64,000 nt of DNA from Ohessyouella blattaphilus. Lineage in GTDB: Bacteria; Bacillota; Clostridia; Lachnospirales; Lachnospiraceae. The stretch's first letter is position 1. Each line of letters begins with the position of its first letter. A program made the translations under genes and the position numbers. The stretch lies in contig NZ_JAMXOC010000004.1 in the NCBI RefSeq assembly GCF_024721265.1, positions 62,001 through 126,000 on the forward strand, given 5' to 3'. This document shows positions 26,617 through 34,956 of the stretch, in pieces. The notes beneath the pieces were generated by a model, which had not been told where the DNA came from, did no database searches, and saw only the letters and a program-made list of their open reading frames with translations.

Positions 26617-28695
26617 ATGCTTCGATATGTATGTGCAACAGTGGTTATTGGAGGAGGCCTCTTGATGGCCTTTACCACCTACAAATTTAACTATATCTTT
26701 AAGTGGGCCGATGAATACCTTACGAATAGTCACCCCTACTTAAAAAGAAATAAAAATCTGATTTTAATTGTGCAGTGTTTCTTTATTTTGGGATTTGCTA
26801 TAGGGGCGACTGATATTCTTACCGGAAAGGCGGCTCCCATTCGTTACTTTGTGGGGGTTGTTTTTGTGATCGCGGCGTGTTTTGCTTTTTTTCTTATGCG
26901 CTATATTGAACAACTGACTAGTGCACTGCAAGAGCAAGGTGACGAGGTTATTATCCAGAATAAAAATTTACAATTGCAGGTGAAGCAGCAAGTCGGCGAA
27001 GTTATGTATCATGATCAAATGCTACAGGCATCAAATGAAGTGGCATCGCTTCTTTTGGCATCTAGTGTGGAAGAATTTGATCGAGTGCTCCATGAATGTA
27101 TGGGAGTACTAGCAGGAAGCGTGGATGCAGATCGAATGTATATCTGGAAAAACCATAAAAAAGGTGACAAACTTTATTGTACTCAGATTATTGAATGGTC
27201 TGAGCTAGTGGAGCCTCAACAAGATAAGGATCTAGTAATCGATATTCCTTACGACGAGAATATTCCCGGTTGGGAGGAAGCGTTTACAAATGGCAGAAGT
27301 GTCAATGGTCTCGTGCGTAATCTCTCTCTGGCAGAACAAGCTCAGCTGTCTCCACAAGGAATTCTTTCTATCTTGGTGGTGCCTGTGTATTACAAGAACG
27401 AATTTTGGGGATTTATCGGGTTTGATGATTGTCATAGTGAGCGGGAGTTTTCTCAAGCCCAAGAAGGTATTCTGAGAACGGCCGGTGTTTTGATTGCAAC
27501 GGCCCTTCTACGAAATGAGATGACGGTTGAATTAATTCGTGCCCAAGAAGATGCCTTAGCGGGAACAGAGGCAAAAAGCCGGTTTCTCGCAAGTATGAGC
27601 CATGAAATTAGGACTCCTATCAACGCAATAACGGGAATGGTGGCGATTGCTAAAGACACGGAGGAAAAGGAGAAGATATATGATTATCTTGAAAAGATAG
27701 ACGGCGTCACTAGACAATTATTAGGGATAATCAATGATATTCTCGATATGAGTAAAATCGAAGCTGGTAAAATGCATTTGGCCTCCGAAGTTTTTGATCT
27801 CTATGATTTGCTTGATAATGTTAAAAATATTATTGGTGTGCGGACCGAGGAAAAAAATCAAGAACTTCAGATTCATCTAGGTGAGAATGTACCGCGTTTA
27901 GTGGAAGGAGACGAGCTGCGATTAACGCAAATATTGTTAAATTTGCTTTCTAATGCAACCAAGTTTACGCCAGAAGAAGGGAAGATAGAAGTAAAAATTG
28001 ATTGCTTAGGTGCAGATGCAGATAGTTTTGATTTGCGATTTTTGGTTAAAGATAATGGCATTGGCATATCAAAGGCTCAGCAGGCTGTCGTCTTTAAGTC
28101 TTTCGAGCAAGCGGAGAAATCTACGGCTCGGGAATACGGAGGGACAGGGCTAGGACTCGTTATTAGTAAGCATATTGCTGAGATGATGAATGGTGGGATT
28201 ACTTTGGAAAGTGAGTTAGGTAAGGGAAGTAGTTTTACTGTCGATATTAAAGTGAAAAGGGCTAGTGCGATAGCAAGCAATAAACATGAAGAGTACGAAG
28301 AGAGTAGTTTTAGCTTAGAAGGTAAGTTTGTTTTACTGGCTGAGGATATTGAGATTAATCGAGAGATTGTCATCACTTTGCTCACTCGTAAGGGGGCCAA
28401 GGTGCATTGGGGAGCAAATGGCGAAGAAATCCTTACGTTATTTCAGAAGGACCCAGATCTCTATGATCTGATTTTAATGGATATCCAGATGCCGGTTATG
28501 GATGGCTACGAAGCGACGGAAAAGATTCGCAGTTCGGGTCTTGAAAGAGCAGAAACGATACCCATCATTGCCATGACTGCCAACGCTTTTGCTGAGGATG
28601 TGAAGAAATGCTTGGCAGCAGGCATGAATGGTCATATTCCCAAACCGGTTGACGTTAAAGTGCTGTATCAAACGCTTTTTGAGATGCTAACATAG
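26617..28695 (+). CDS. hybrid sensor histidine kinase with GAF-like sensor and receiver domain
   Basis: A 692-residue membrane kinase. Three hydrophobic helices lie in the first 105 residues, followed by a coiled coil (about 105-135) and a GAF-like domain (about 140-305; RMYIWKN, GFIGFDD). The HisKA domain has SHEIRTPINAI with His329. The ATPase domain has NLLSNATKF, DNGIGIS and GTGLGL, and a C-terminal receiver has LMDIQMPVMDG with Asp622. It lacks a phosphotransfer (HPt) domain, so relay would need an outside partner. The last 41 bp overlap the 3' end of the convergent MFS gene. The signal sensed is unknown. Confidence 0.93.
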   Translation: MLRYVCATVVIGGGLLMAFTTYKFNYIFKWADEYLTNSHPYLKRNKNLILIVQCFFILGFAIGATDILTGKAAPIRYFVGVVFVIAACFAFFLMRYIEQLTSALQEQGDEVIIQNKNLQLQVKQQVGEVMYHDQMLQASNEVASLLLASSVEEFDRVLHECMGVLAGSVDADRMYIWKNHKKGDKLYCTQIIEWSELVEPQQDKDLVIDIPYDENIPGWEEAFTNGRSVNGLVRNLSLAEQAQLSPQGILSILVVPVYYKNEFWGFIGFDDCHSEREFSQAQEGILRTAGVLIATALLRNEMTVELIRAQEDALAGTEAKSRFLASMSHEIRTPINAITGMVAIAKDTEEKEKIYDYLEKIDGVTRQLLGIINDILDMSKIEAGKMHLASEVFDLYDLLDNVKNIIGVRTEEKNQELQIHLGENVPRLVEGDELRLTQILLNLLSNATKFTPEEGKIEVKIDCLGADADSFDLRFLVKDNGIGISKAQQAVVFKSFEQAEKSTAREYGGTGLGLVISKHIAEMMNGGITLESELGKGSSFTVDIKVKRASAIASNKHEEYEESSFSLEGKFVLLAEDIEINREIVITLLTRKGAKVHWGANGEEILTLFQKDPDLYDLILMDIQMPVMDGYEATEKIRSSGLERAETIPIIAMTANAFAEDVKKCLAAGMNGHIPKPVDVKVLYQTLFEMLT

Positions 28696-29932
28696 AAGGT
28701 TTTCTAAGCTCGGCAAAGCATGACTTTGAGTAAAGGGCAACGAAAAGTGATAGTAAAGCAGCCGCTAAGACCACCAGTCCAGGAGCGTGAGCAAAGCGCT
28801 CGAAAGCGACACCGAAGAGGCTTTGGCCAAGAGGCTGGGCGAGAAGATTAATGGCCATGACGACGGAGATTACCTTGCCGACAAGGTGAGGGGGCGTAAC
28901 CTGTTGGGCAAAAGCTAGCATAATAATCGAAAAAATGGTGGAGCAGACCATTACCAACATGCTCATAGCGGTAATTACGATATAACTGAAAATTGATGAA
29001 GTACCAACAATTAGAACGAGGGCGATAGGAAAGATGCTAAGAGCACAAGGAATTAGCATTTTCCAGGAGTCCTCGACTTTTATTTTTCTAGCAATACTGC
29101 CGGCTAAGACACCGCCCACCAGACCACCACAACCGATAACCCCTTGACTAATGCCGTATAACTCAGAACTTAAATGAAGGTGCTGAGTGATAATAACAGG
29201 AAGTCCGATAATTATCATAGTAGACATAAATAAGTTGATGAAAAAAGTGATATAAATCACCCGCTTCATCACCGGATACGCTTTGAAAACAAAGTCGTTG
29301 CTTTCACGTAAGTCAGTAACGATGGTGCCGATAACCCCCTGGCTATTTTTGCGATAATAAAAAGGAATGCGAATAAAAAGTTCCAAAACTGCGGAAGCCG
29401 CGAAGCATCCAGTGGCGATATATACGATCGGCCAAAGCCCGAAGTTTGCATATAAAAAACCACCGATAATAGGTCCTAGAAGTCCGGCTAATGACTGCAC
29501 TAAGTTAACGATAGCATTGGCGGTAACAAGTCTATCTTCGTTATGAAGCAGGGGCATACTAGCTTGGACAGCGGGGCTGTAGAGCCCTTGAATGCTATAA
29601 AGAAGCATCATGACGATGATGATTAGCGGAACAATTGATAAGTTCTTAGAAGCAAAGGTAAAGACCAGTAAGATACCAGCGGTTAGAAAATCAAGGATCA
29701 CCATAATCCTTTGCTTGTTGACACGATCAGCTAGCACGCCGCCGATAGGGGAGATTAGCACCATGGGCACAAAAGAGAGGGCCGATACCATCCCGAAAAG
29801 GGCAGGGGAACCGCTCTGATCGAGGATATATAAGGGCAAGGCGAAGCGCAGAATTCCATTACCGAATAGGGAGATAATCTGTCCGATTACCACCAGTACA
29901 AAATCTTTATGAAATAGTTTTTTTTCTTCCAT
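28655..29932 (-). CDS. MFS transporter (MdfA/macrolide-efflux-like, 12 helices)
   Basis: A 425-residue major facilitator protein. The N-terminal half shows QIISLFGNGILRFALPLYI and the loop 2-3 motif GGVLADRVNKQRIM typical of MFS drug exporters of the MefA/TetV-like group; about 12 hydrophobic segments are visible. Substrate unknown. The start is preceded by GGAGGAAAA. The gene ends 41 bp inside the convergent kinase gene. Confidence 0.9.
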   Translation of the reverse strand: MEEKKLFHKDFVLVVIGQIISLFGNGILRFALPLYILDQSGSPALFGMVSALSFVPMVLISPIGGVLADRVNKQRIMVILDFLTAGILLVFTFASKNLSIVPLIIIVMMLLYSIQGLYSPAVQASMPLLHNEDRLVTANAIVNLVQSLAGLLGPIIGGFLYANFGLWPIVYIATGCFAASAVLELFIRIPFYYRKNSQGVIGTIVTDLRESNDFVFKAYPVMKRVIYITFFINLFMSTMIIIGLPVIITQHLHLSSELYGISQGVIGCGGLVGGVLAGSIARKIKVEDSWKMLIPCALSIFPIALVLIVGTSSIFSYIVITAMSMLVMVCSTIFSIIMLAFAQQVTPPHLVGKVISVVMAINLLAQPLGQSLFGVAFERFAHAPGLVVLAAALLSLFVALYSKSCFAELRKPSMLASQKAFDTAL

Positions 29933-30150
29933 TTTGTGTTTTCCTCCACATTCCGTTATTGCTATTTTCCCTTATCTAACCACGTCTAGGCTTAAGCGTA
30001 AAGGCGAAAAGCGCAAGTGGATAGCTAGGCGAGGTAAGTGGTAAAATATGCAAGGTTAGTGGAGGGCGGTATAAACTTAATCTGGAAATATAGAGAAATA
30101 CGTGATACAATGTTTTCGACATATAACGGAAATGATTTGGAGGATAAAAA

Positions 30151-30918
30151 GTGGCAAGACCAAGAAGATGTAGAAGAATCTGTTCGGAGCCTTCCTATGA
30201 TAGTTTTCTCCCCGGCGGCTTTCCCAGTGATGAGGAAGTTATCTTGAGCCTAGATGAATACGAAGCCATCCGCCTAGTGGATATGGAGAAACTGACTCAT
30301 GAGCAGTGTGCTAAGCAGATGGATATCTCCCGGACGACGGTTACAGAGATCTACGAAAGTGCTCGAACCAAGATTGCTGACTGCTTGGTGAATGGGAAGC
30401 AGCTTTTTATTTCCGGAGGTCAGTATCGTGTATGTGATGGGACGGGATTTTGCTGTCACCAGGACTGCAAGAAACCGCCAACAAGTAAAAAACCGATTAA
30501 GAGAAAGGGAGCGAAAGAAATGAGAATTGCAGTAACTTATGACAATGGCATGATATTCCAGCACTTTGGACACACGGAGCAGTTTAACTTATACGATATC
30601 CAGGACGGCAAGGTGGTTGGGACCCAGCTTGTGGATACCAACGGTCAAGGCCACGGAGCCTTATCGGACTTTCTAGTAGAGAATCAGGTGGAAGCCCTAA
30701 TCTGCGGAGGTATCGGTGGCGGTGCTCAGTCAGCTTTAGCAGCCGCAGGTATCAAATTATACGGCGGTGTATCTGGTGCAGCCGACGATGCAGTAGCTGC
30801 GTACTTAGCAGGGAATCTAGGATATAATCCGAATGTACAGTGCAATCACCACGGACACGACCACTCATGTGGCGAGCATAAATGCGGTGAAGATAAGCAC
30901 GGTTGTGGCGGAAATTAG
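30151..30918 (+). CDS. DUF134 DNA-binding domain fused to a NifX/NifB-like (dinitrogenase Fe-Mo cofactor) domain
   Basis: A 255-residue fusion. Residues 1 to about 105 are a DUF134 helix-turn-helix domain (MARPRRCRRICSEP, then LDEYEAIRLVDMEKLTHEQCAKQMDISRTTV) with a Cys-rich end (CCHQDCKKPP). From residue 124 (MRIAVTYDNGMIFQHFGHT) it is a NifX/NafY-type domain that may bind an Fe-S or Fe-Mo-type cluster. The C-terminus is rich in His, Cys and Gly, probably metal-binding. The two families are usually neighbouring genes; here they are joined. An internal AAAGGGAG site precedes Met124, so a separate NifX-type product is possible. It starts with GTG. Confidence 0.88.
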   Translation: MARPRRCRRICSEPSYDSFLPGGFPSDEEVILSLDEYEAIRLVDMEKLTHEQCAKQMDISRTTVTEIYESARTKIADCLVNGKQLFISGGQYRVCDGTGFCCHQDCKKPPTSKKPIKRKGAKEMRIAVTYDNGMIFQHFGHTEQFNLYDIQDGKVVGTQLVDTNGQGHGALSDFLVENQVEALICGGIGGGAQSALAAAGIKLYGGVSGAADDAVAAYLAGNLGYNPNVQCNHHGHDHSCGEHKCGEDKHGCGGN

Positions 30919-30945
30919 AGAGTAAGAATATTGGATATAACAAGG

Positions 30946-30985
30946 AAAGGTCTTTGGCAATGTTGGAGTTGCTGGAGGCCTTTTT
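30946..30985 (+). terminator. terminator after the DUF134-NifX gene
   Basis: AAAGGTC pairs with GGCCTTT across a stem that also includes TTGGCAA/TTGCTGG, and five T residues follow. Moderately stable. Confidence 0.6.
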
Positions 30986-31012
30986 ACTAGGTGACAAGTG
31001 TAGTACGTCCTG

Positions 31013-31041
31013 TTGACACGTCCAAGAATTTCGGCTAATAT
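31013..31041 (+). promoter_or_regulatory. strong promoter of the ATPase-Wadjet block
   Basis: A consensus -35 TTGACA (31013-31018), 17-bp spacer, and -10 TAATAT (31036-31041), placed 38 bp before the ATPase start codon. The -10 box overlaps the left arm of a long inverted repeat. Confidence 0.7.
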
Positions 31042-31067
31042 AAGATTGATAAGTGGATTAGCCGAAA
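31029..31067. promoter_or_regulatory. operator-like 11-bp inverted repeat over the -10 box and expected transcription start
   Basis: TTTCGGCTAAT (31029-31039) and ATTAGCCGAAA (31057-31067) are exact complements 17 bp apart. Centre-to-centre spacing is 28 bp. The position is right for a repressor, or for a 5' hairpin in the mRNA just before the start codon at 31079. No obvious dedicated repressor gene is adjacent. Confidence 0.65.
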
Positions 31068-31078
31068 GGGATGGTAGT

Positions 31079-32293
31079 ATGTATATAGATAGACACATTG
31101 AGAGGATTGTAAAAGAAAGCTTGTCTCAGTTTCCTGTGGTATTAGTAACAGGTCCTAGACAAGTAGGGAAGACAACCATGCTTAGAGTTGTAGGAGAGGG
31201 GTTTTCCTATGTGACTTTTGACGACCCTATCATGCTACAAGAAGCTTCAAGTGAGGAGAGTCTATTTCTTCGTAATAATAAATGGCCATTACTAATTGAT
31301 GAGGTTCAATATGCACCGAATATCTTACGGTTTCTTAAAATGGCAGTGGATGAAAAGCAAGAGAAGGGAATGTATCTTCTTACAGGCTCGCAAGCCTTTG
31401 AATTAATGGCTGGGGTAAGTGAGACGTTAGCAGGTCGAATGGCTATTTTGGAGATGCAGGGTCTTTCCATGCGCGAAAAGTTAGGAGTGACGTTTAATAA
31501 AGTTTTTCTACCAACGCAGGAATATATTGACGGAAGAGAAGAAGGGATTGTACCGTATACAGATTTATGGAGCGAGATATTCCGGGGAACGATGCCTGCT
31601 TTAGCTGATGCAAATGTGGACTGGGAAAGATATTATGGTAGCTACGTTAAAACCTATATTGAGAAAGATGTCAGGCAGATAATAAATGTGACAGATGAGC
31701 TGAAGTTTATGCGATTTATGACTTCTCTTGCAGCAAGATGTGGAGAACTTCTCAATTATCAAGCGATTGCTACCGAAGCAGAAGTAAGTATTGATACGAT
31801 TAAGAGGTGGCTGTCTATCTTGAGTACTTCGGGAATTATTCGCCTTGTAGAACCTTATGCGAATAACTTAATTAAGAGAGTAGTGAAGACGCCGAAAGTG
31901 TATTTTATGGATACCGGTCTCGTATGCTATCTTACCCGTTGGACGTCACCAGAAGCCCTGCGTTTAGGGGCAGCAGCAGGCAGTATCTTTGAAAACTTTG
32001 TCGTAAGTGAAATTATGAAGAGTTTTCTAAATGCAGGCAAATCTCTAGCATCCATATATTTTTACCGAGATCGTGATCAACGAGAGATTGACTTGGTCAT
32101 TGAAGAAAACGGAGTACTGTATCCGATTGAAATCAAGATGTCAGCAAAGCCTACGAAGGCGATGGCCAAGAATTTTAATGTATTAGATATTGTTTCTGAT
32201 AAAAAGAGAGGATTAGGGGTGATTCTATGTCAGTATGAGAGGAAGACGTACCTTAGCGAAGAGGTGGTGGCTCTTCCAGTTGAGTATATATAA
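31079..32293 (+). CDS. AAA ATPase with DUF4143 domain
   Basis: A 404-residue protein of the AAA_14/DUF4143 family. The start is ATG 31079 (MYIDRHIERIV), because upstream codons overlap the promoter. The Walker A motif VTGPRQVGKTTM lies near residue 22 and Walker B PLLIDEVQY near 70. A winged-helix-like middle part is followed by DUF4143, which ends in a nuclease-like pattern (EIDLVIEENG, then YPIEIKMS: Asp and Glu-x-Lys). These proteins are widespread in defence and mobile regions, but their function is not established. It is followed after 26 bp by jetA on the same strand, so cotranscription with the Wadjet genes is likely. Confidence 0.9.
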   Translation: MYIDRHIERIVKESLSQFPVVLVTGPRQVGKTTMLRVVGEGFSYVTFDDPIMLQEASSEESLFLRNNKWPLLIDEVQYAPNILRFLKMAVDEKQEKGMYLLTGSQAFELMAGVSETLAGRMAILEMQGLSMREKLGVTFNKVFLPTQEYIDGREEGIVPYTDLWSEIFRGTMPALADANVDWERYYGSYVKTYIEKDVRQIINVTDELKFMRFMTSLAARCGELLNYQAIATEAEVSIDTIKRWLSILSTSGIIRLVEPYANNLIKRVVKTPKVYFMDTGLVCYLTRWTSPEALRLGAAAGSIFENFVVSEIMKSFLNAGKSLASIYFYRDRDQREIDLVIEENGVLYPIEIKMSAKPTKAMAKNFNVLDIVSDKKRGLGVILCQYERKTYLSEEVVALPVEYI

Positions 32294-32319
32294 GTTATGG
32301 ATGATAAGGAGAGGGCCCT

Positions 32320-33807
32320 ATGCAACGAGGTGAAGAAATACGAAAACCGATTACAGAAGCGAAATATTTGAATGTGGAAAATACGGATCGCTATCGCAGT
32401 ATTATTCGTTTATTCTATCTTCAGTATGAAAAGCTAAAATATTGGCTATACGCGGAGGAGGTTTTTGCTGAGATAAAAGAAGACGATTATTTTGCTGATT
32501 ATACATTAGAGCAGTGCCAGCAGGACTTGCAGGTCTTAAGAGAGTGGAAGAATTTACTGGCGATGCAGGATACGAAGAAAGTATCCACTATTGAGGAATT
32601 CAAAAACAAGAAATTCCGGTATCAATTATCGGAGTTCAGTGTGGAAGTTGAGCGAATGGTCATTCGTCTGGAGAACTTACAGATTGAGGGGACCTCTTTA
32701 GAACCGACCCTATTGGAAAGACTTAGGAAGGGGTTAGGTAGGATAGCGGAGATGAGTGAGCTAAACCCTGATGAAGTATACGGTTGGTGGAGCGAGCTTA
32801 ACAATAACTTTGTTCTCTTAAATCAGAATTATCAGGACTACATGCGAGATTTGAATAGTCTAAAAGCAGAAGAGATGATGAAAACAAAGGCTTTTCTACT
32901 GTTTAAGGATACCTTGATAGAATATCTTCGCGGCTTTGTCAAGAGTCTTCAATACAATATGGGGATTATCGAAAGTGAATTAAAAGATGTATCAGAGGAG
33001 ACGCTTAAGCAAGTTTTCGCTAAAATATTAACCCATGAGCTATCGATACCACGTCTTGACTTTCAAATAAATGAAGAAGAAATGGCGGAGCGTATTTTCG
33101 GACGCTTCGCGAGCATAAGAAATTGGTTTTTAGGCGAGAATGGTCGCCCGGCAGAGGCAGAGATGGTCTTTGACTTAGCGAATAATATAATCCGTAAAAT
33201 TACTCGCTATGCCACCCAGATAAGCGAGCAGACAGGGGGAAATGCTAATCGGCGTAGTGAATATCTTAAGTTGGCGGAGATTTTTGGGAAATGTAATGAT
33301 ATAACACAGGCTCATGAGCTCTCTTCGATGGTATTTGGGTTTGAGGGTGTGATGCACTTAAAAGGGGATTTTAAGCGCTCTACAGAGAGTATGAATAGCG
33401 GCGTGTATGAAGAAGAAGCAGAGATTATAAAGTTAGCGCCGCGAACGCGGGTCTACAGAGAACGGAGTGAGAAGTCACCAGTTGTTGACCATTCAAAAGA
33501 AAAGGAAATGGCAAAGGAGGCCGTGCTTCAGCGAATAGAGATGGAGCGAAAGCTACTCCGAAGTTATATTAAGGATGGCGTCCTGGAGTTTAAAGATTTA
33601 CCGGTGATTAAGCCCGAGGTGCGGGATACCTTTCTTACTTGGTTGTCGAAAGCGATGGAAAATGATGATTTTAAAGGTAAGACTGAAGATGGGGAAGAGT
33701 TTGCGGTGAAGAAACCAGATGAGGGTGAGTATTGCCAGCTTCAGTGTACGGACGGGGAGTTTCTCATGCCAGCTTATCGAATCGAGTTTGTGGAAGGGGT
33801 AAAGTAA
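32320..33807 (+). CDS. jetA: Wadjet system protein JetA (kleisin-like subunit)
   Basis: A 495-residue protein with the N-terminal pattern of DUF5716/JetA proteins (KYLNVENTDRYRSIIRLFY, then LKYWLYAEEVF), a long helical middle and a late domain with ELKAYIKD-like and VIKPEVRDTFLTWL motifs. In Wadjet, JetA is the kleisin that bridges the JetC SMC heads and helps form the loop-extruding motor that finds circular plasmid DNA. It starts at ATG with GGAGAGG, and its stop codon abuts the jetB start. The subtype looks like type II but was not confirmed by profile search. Confidence 0.85.
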   Translation: MQRGEEIRKPITEAKYLNVENTDRYRSIIRLFYLQYEKLKYWLYAEEVFAEIKEDDYFADYTLEQCQQDLQVLREWKNLLAMQDTKKVSTIEEFKNKKFRYQLSEFSVEVERMVIRLENLQIEGTSLEPTLLERLRKGLGRIAEMSELNPDEVYGWWSELNNNFVLLNQNYQDYMRDLNSLKAEEMMKTKAFLLFKDTLIEYLRGFVKSLQYNMGIIESELKDVSEETLKQVFAKILTHELSIPRLDFQINEEEMAERIFGRFASIRNWFLGENGRPAEAEMVFDLANNIIRKITRYATQISEQTGGNANRRSEYLKLAEIFGKCNDITQAHELSSMVFGFEGVMHLKGDFKRSTESMNSGVYEEEAEIIKLAPRTRVYRERSEKSPVVDHSKEKEMAKEAVLQRIEMERKLLRSYIKDGVLEFKDLPVIKPEVRDTFLTWLSKAMENDDFKGKTEDGEEFAVKKPDEGEYCQLQCTDGEFLMPAYRIEFVEGVK

Positions 33808-34956
33808 ATGCGAGGAATGGAAGTTTTACTTAGTAAACGATGGATTCTCAAGGAACAAGAACGAGATCTGTACTATCGTTTAAAGGATGAAGTGGGCAAA
33901 TATAAAAAGTTTTTCAATGAAAAACTTGGTTATCAGCTGCTCGTAAATCCTTATTTAATAAAACTGGATAAAGTCCCGGCGAGGCCGGTAGCGGCTCTTG
34001 GAATCAAAGAATTTACCGATATCCGCCACTATATTTTTCTGTGTCTTTTGTTGATGTTTTTGGAAGATAAGGAAGCCGGTGAACAGTTCGTCTTGTCAGA
34101 ACTATTGGAATTTATCCAGACAAATTATCGGCAGGAGCAAATTGATTGGACGAGTTTTAACCATCGTCGTCTTTTGATCAAAGTAATAAAAGAAGCTCAG
34201 TCCTATGGATTAGTTAAGGTTGATGATGGCTCTCAAGAATCGTTCATCACCGATTATAATCAGGAGGTTCTTTATGAAAATCTAGGGACATCTCGTTATT
34301 TTATGCGAAATTTCAGTCGAGATATCCAAGATCTAGATAGACCAGAAGATTTTTATTCCAGTGAATGGATCGGAATGGATGAAGATCGTGGTGCGGTTCG
34401 GAGGCACCGAGTTTACCGCAAATTACTAGTGGAGCCAGGGATGTATAAAGAAAAAGGTGAGGACGAGGATTTTCTCTACCTTAAAAATCAGAGAAATTTA
34501 ATTCGTAGTGAATTAGCAGGGTATTTTGACTGTGATGTTGCCGTCCACCGCACCAGCGCTTACTTACTCTTAGGTGAAGAAAGTCGCATGGGAAGAACCT
34601 TGCCGAATCAGTCGATGGTCTCAGACGTGGTTCTTTTGTGTAATGGGGAGATAGTAAAAGCGATTGCAAAGGGAGAGCTTACAACAGATATTGAAGAAAA
34701 GGTTGAGATTAATCAGTTGACCTTTAGACGGATTATTGAAGGCTGTAAAGATAAGTACGATCAATTATTTTCTAAGACATATAGGGAGCTTACAAGTTCA
34801 CAATTCTATGAGCTTATCGAGGAGAATATGTTGCTGTGGGGAATCATCTCTATGAAGGACGATAAAATATGGATCTGGCCCATTGCAGGAAAGCTGATAG
34901 GCGAATACCCGGCACAGATAATTAAGCAGATAAATGAGGGAGATAAAGATGAATAG
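33808..34956 (+). CDS. jetB: Wadjet system protein JetB (KITE subunit, DUF4194-like)
   Basis: A 382-residue, winged-helix-rich protein in the position of JetB. KITE subunits of MukE type sit on the kleisin. The N-terminal LLSKRWILKEQERDLYYRLKDE and the middle segment FTDIRHYIFLCLLLMFLEDKEAGEQF fit this family. The start ATG immediately follows the jetA stop; a second ATG two codons on is possible. It overlaps jetC by 8 bp with the chosen jetC start. Identification rests on family resemblance and gene order. Confidence 0.82.
   Translation: MRGMEVLLSKRWILKEQERDLYYRLKDEVGKYKKFFNEKLGYQLLVNPYLIKLDKVPARPVAALGIKEFTDIRHYIFLCLLLMFLEDKEAGEQFVLSELLEFIQTNYRQEQIDWTSFNHRRLLIKVIKEAQSYGLVKVDDGSQESFITDYNQEVLYENLGTSRYFMRNFSRDIQDLDRPEDFYSSEWIGMDEDRGAVRRHRVYRKLLVEPGMYKEKGEDEDFLYLKNQRNLIRSELAGYFDCDVAVHRTSAYLLLGEESRMGRTLPNQSMVSDVVLLCNGEIVKAIAKGELTTDIEEKVEINQLTFRRIIEGCKDKYDQLFSKTYRELTSSQFYELIEENMLLWGIISMKDDKIWIWPIAGKLIGEYPAQIIKQINEGDKDE

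Noticed and set aside
30274-30573. 99-codon minus-strand open frame over the DUF134-NifX gene
   Set aside because: It lies wholly inside a well-supported gene on the other strand, has no family features and no ribosome binding site.
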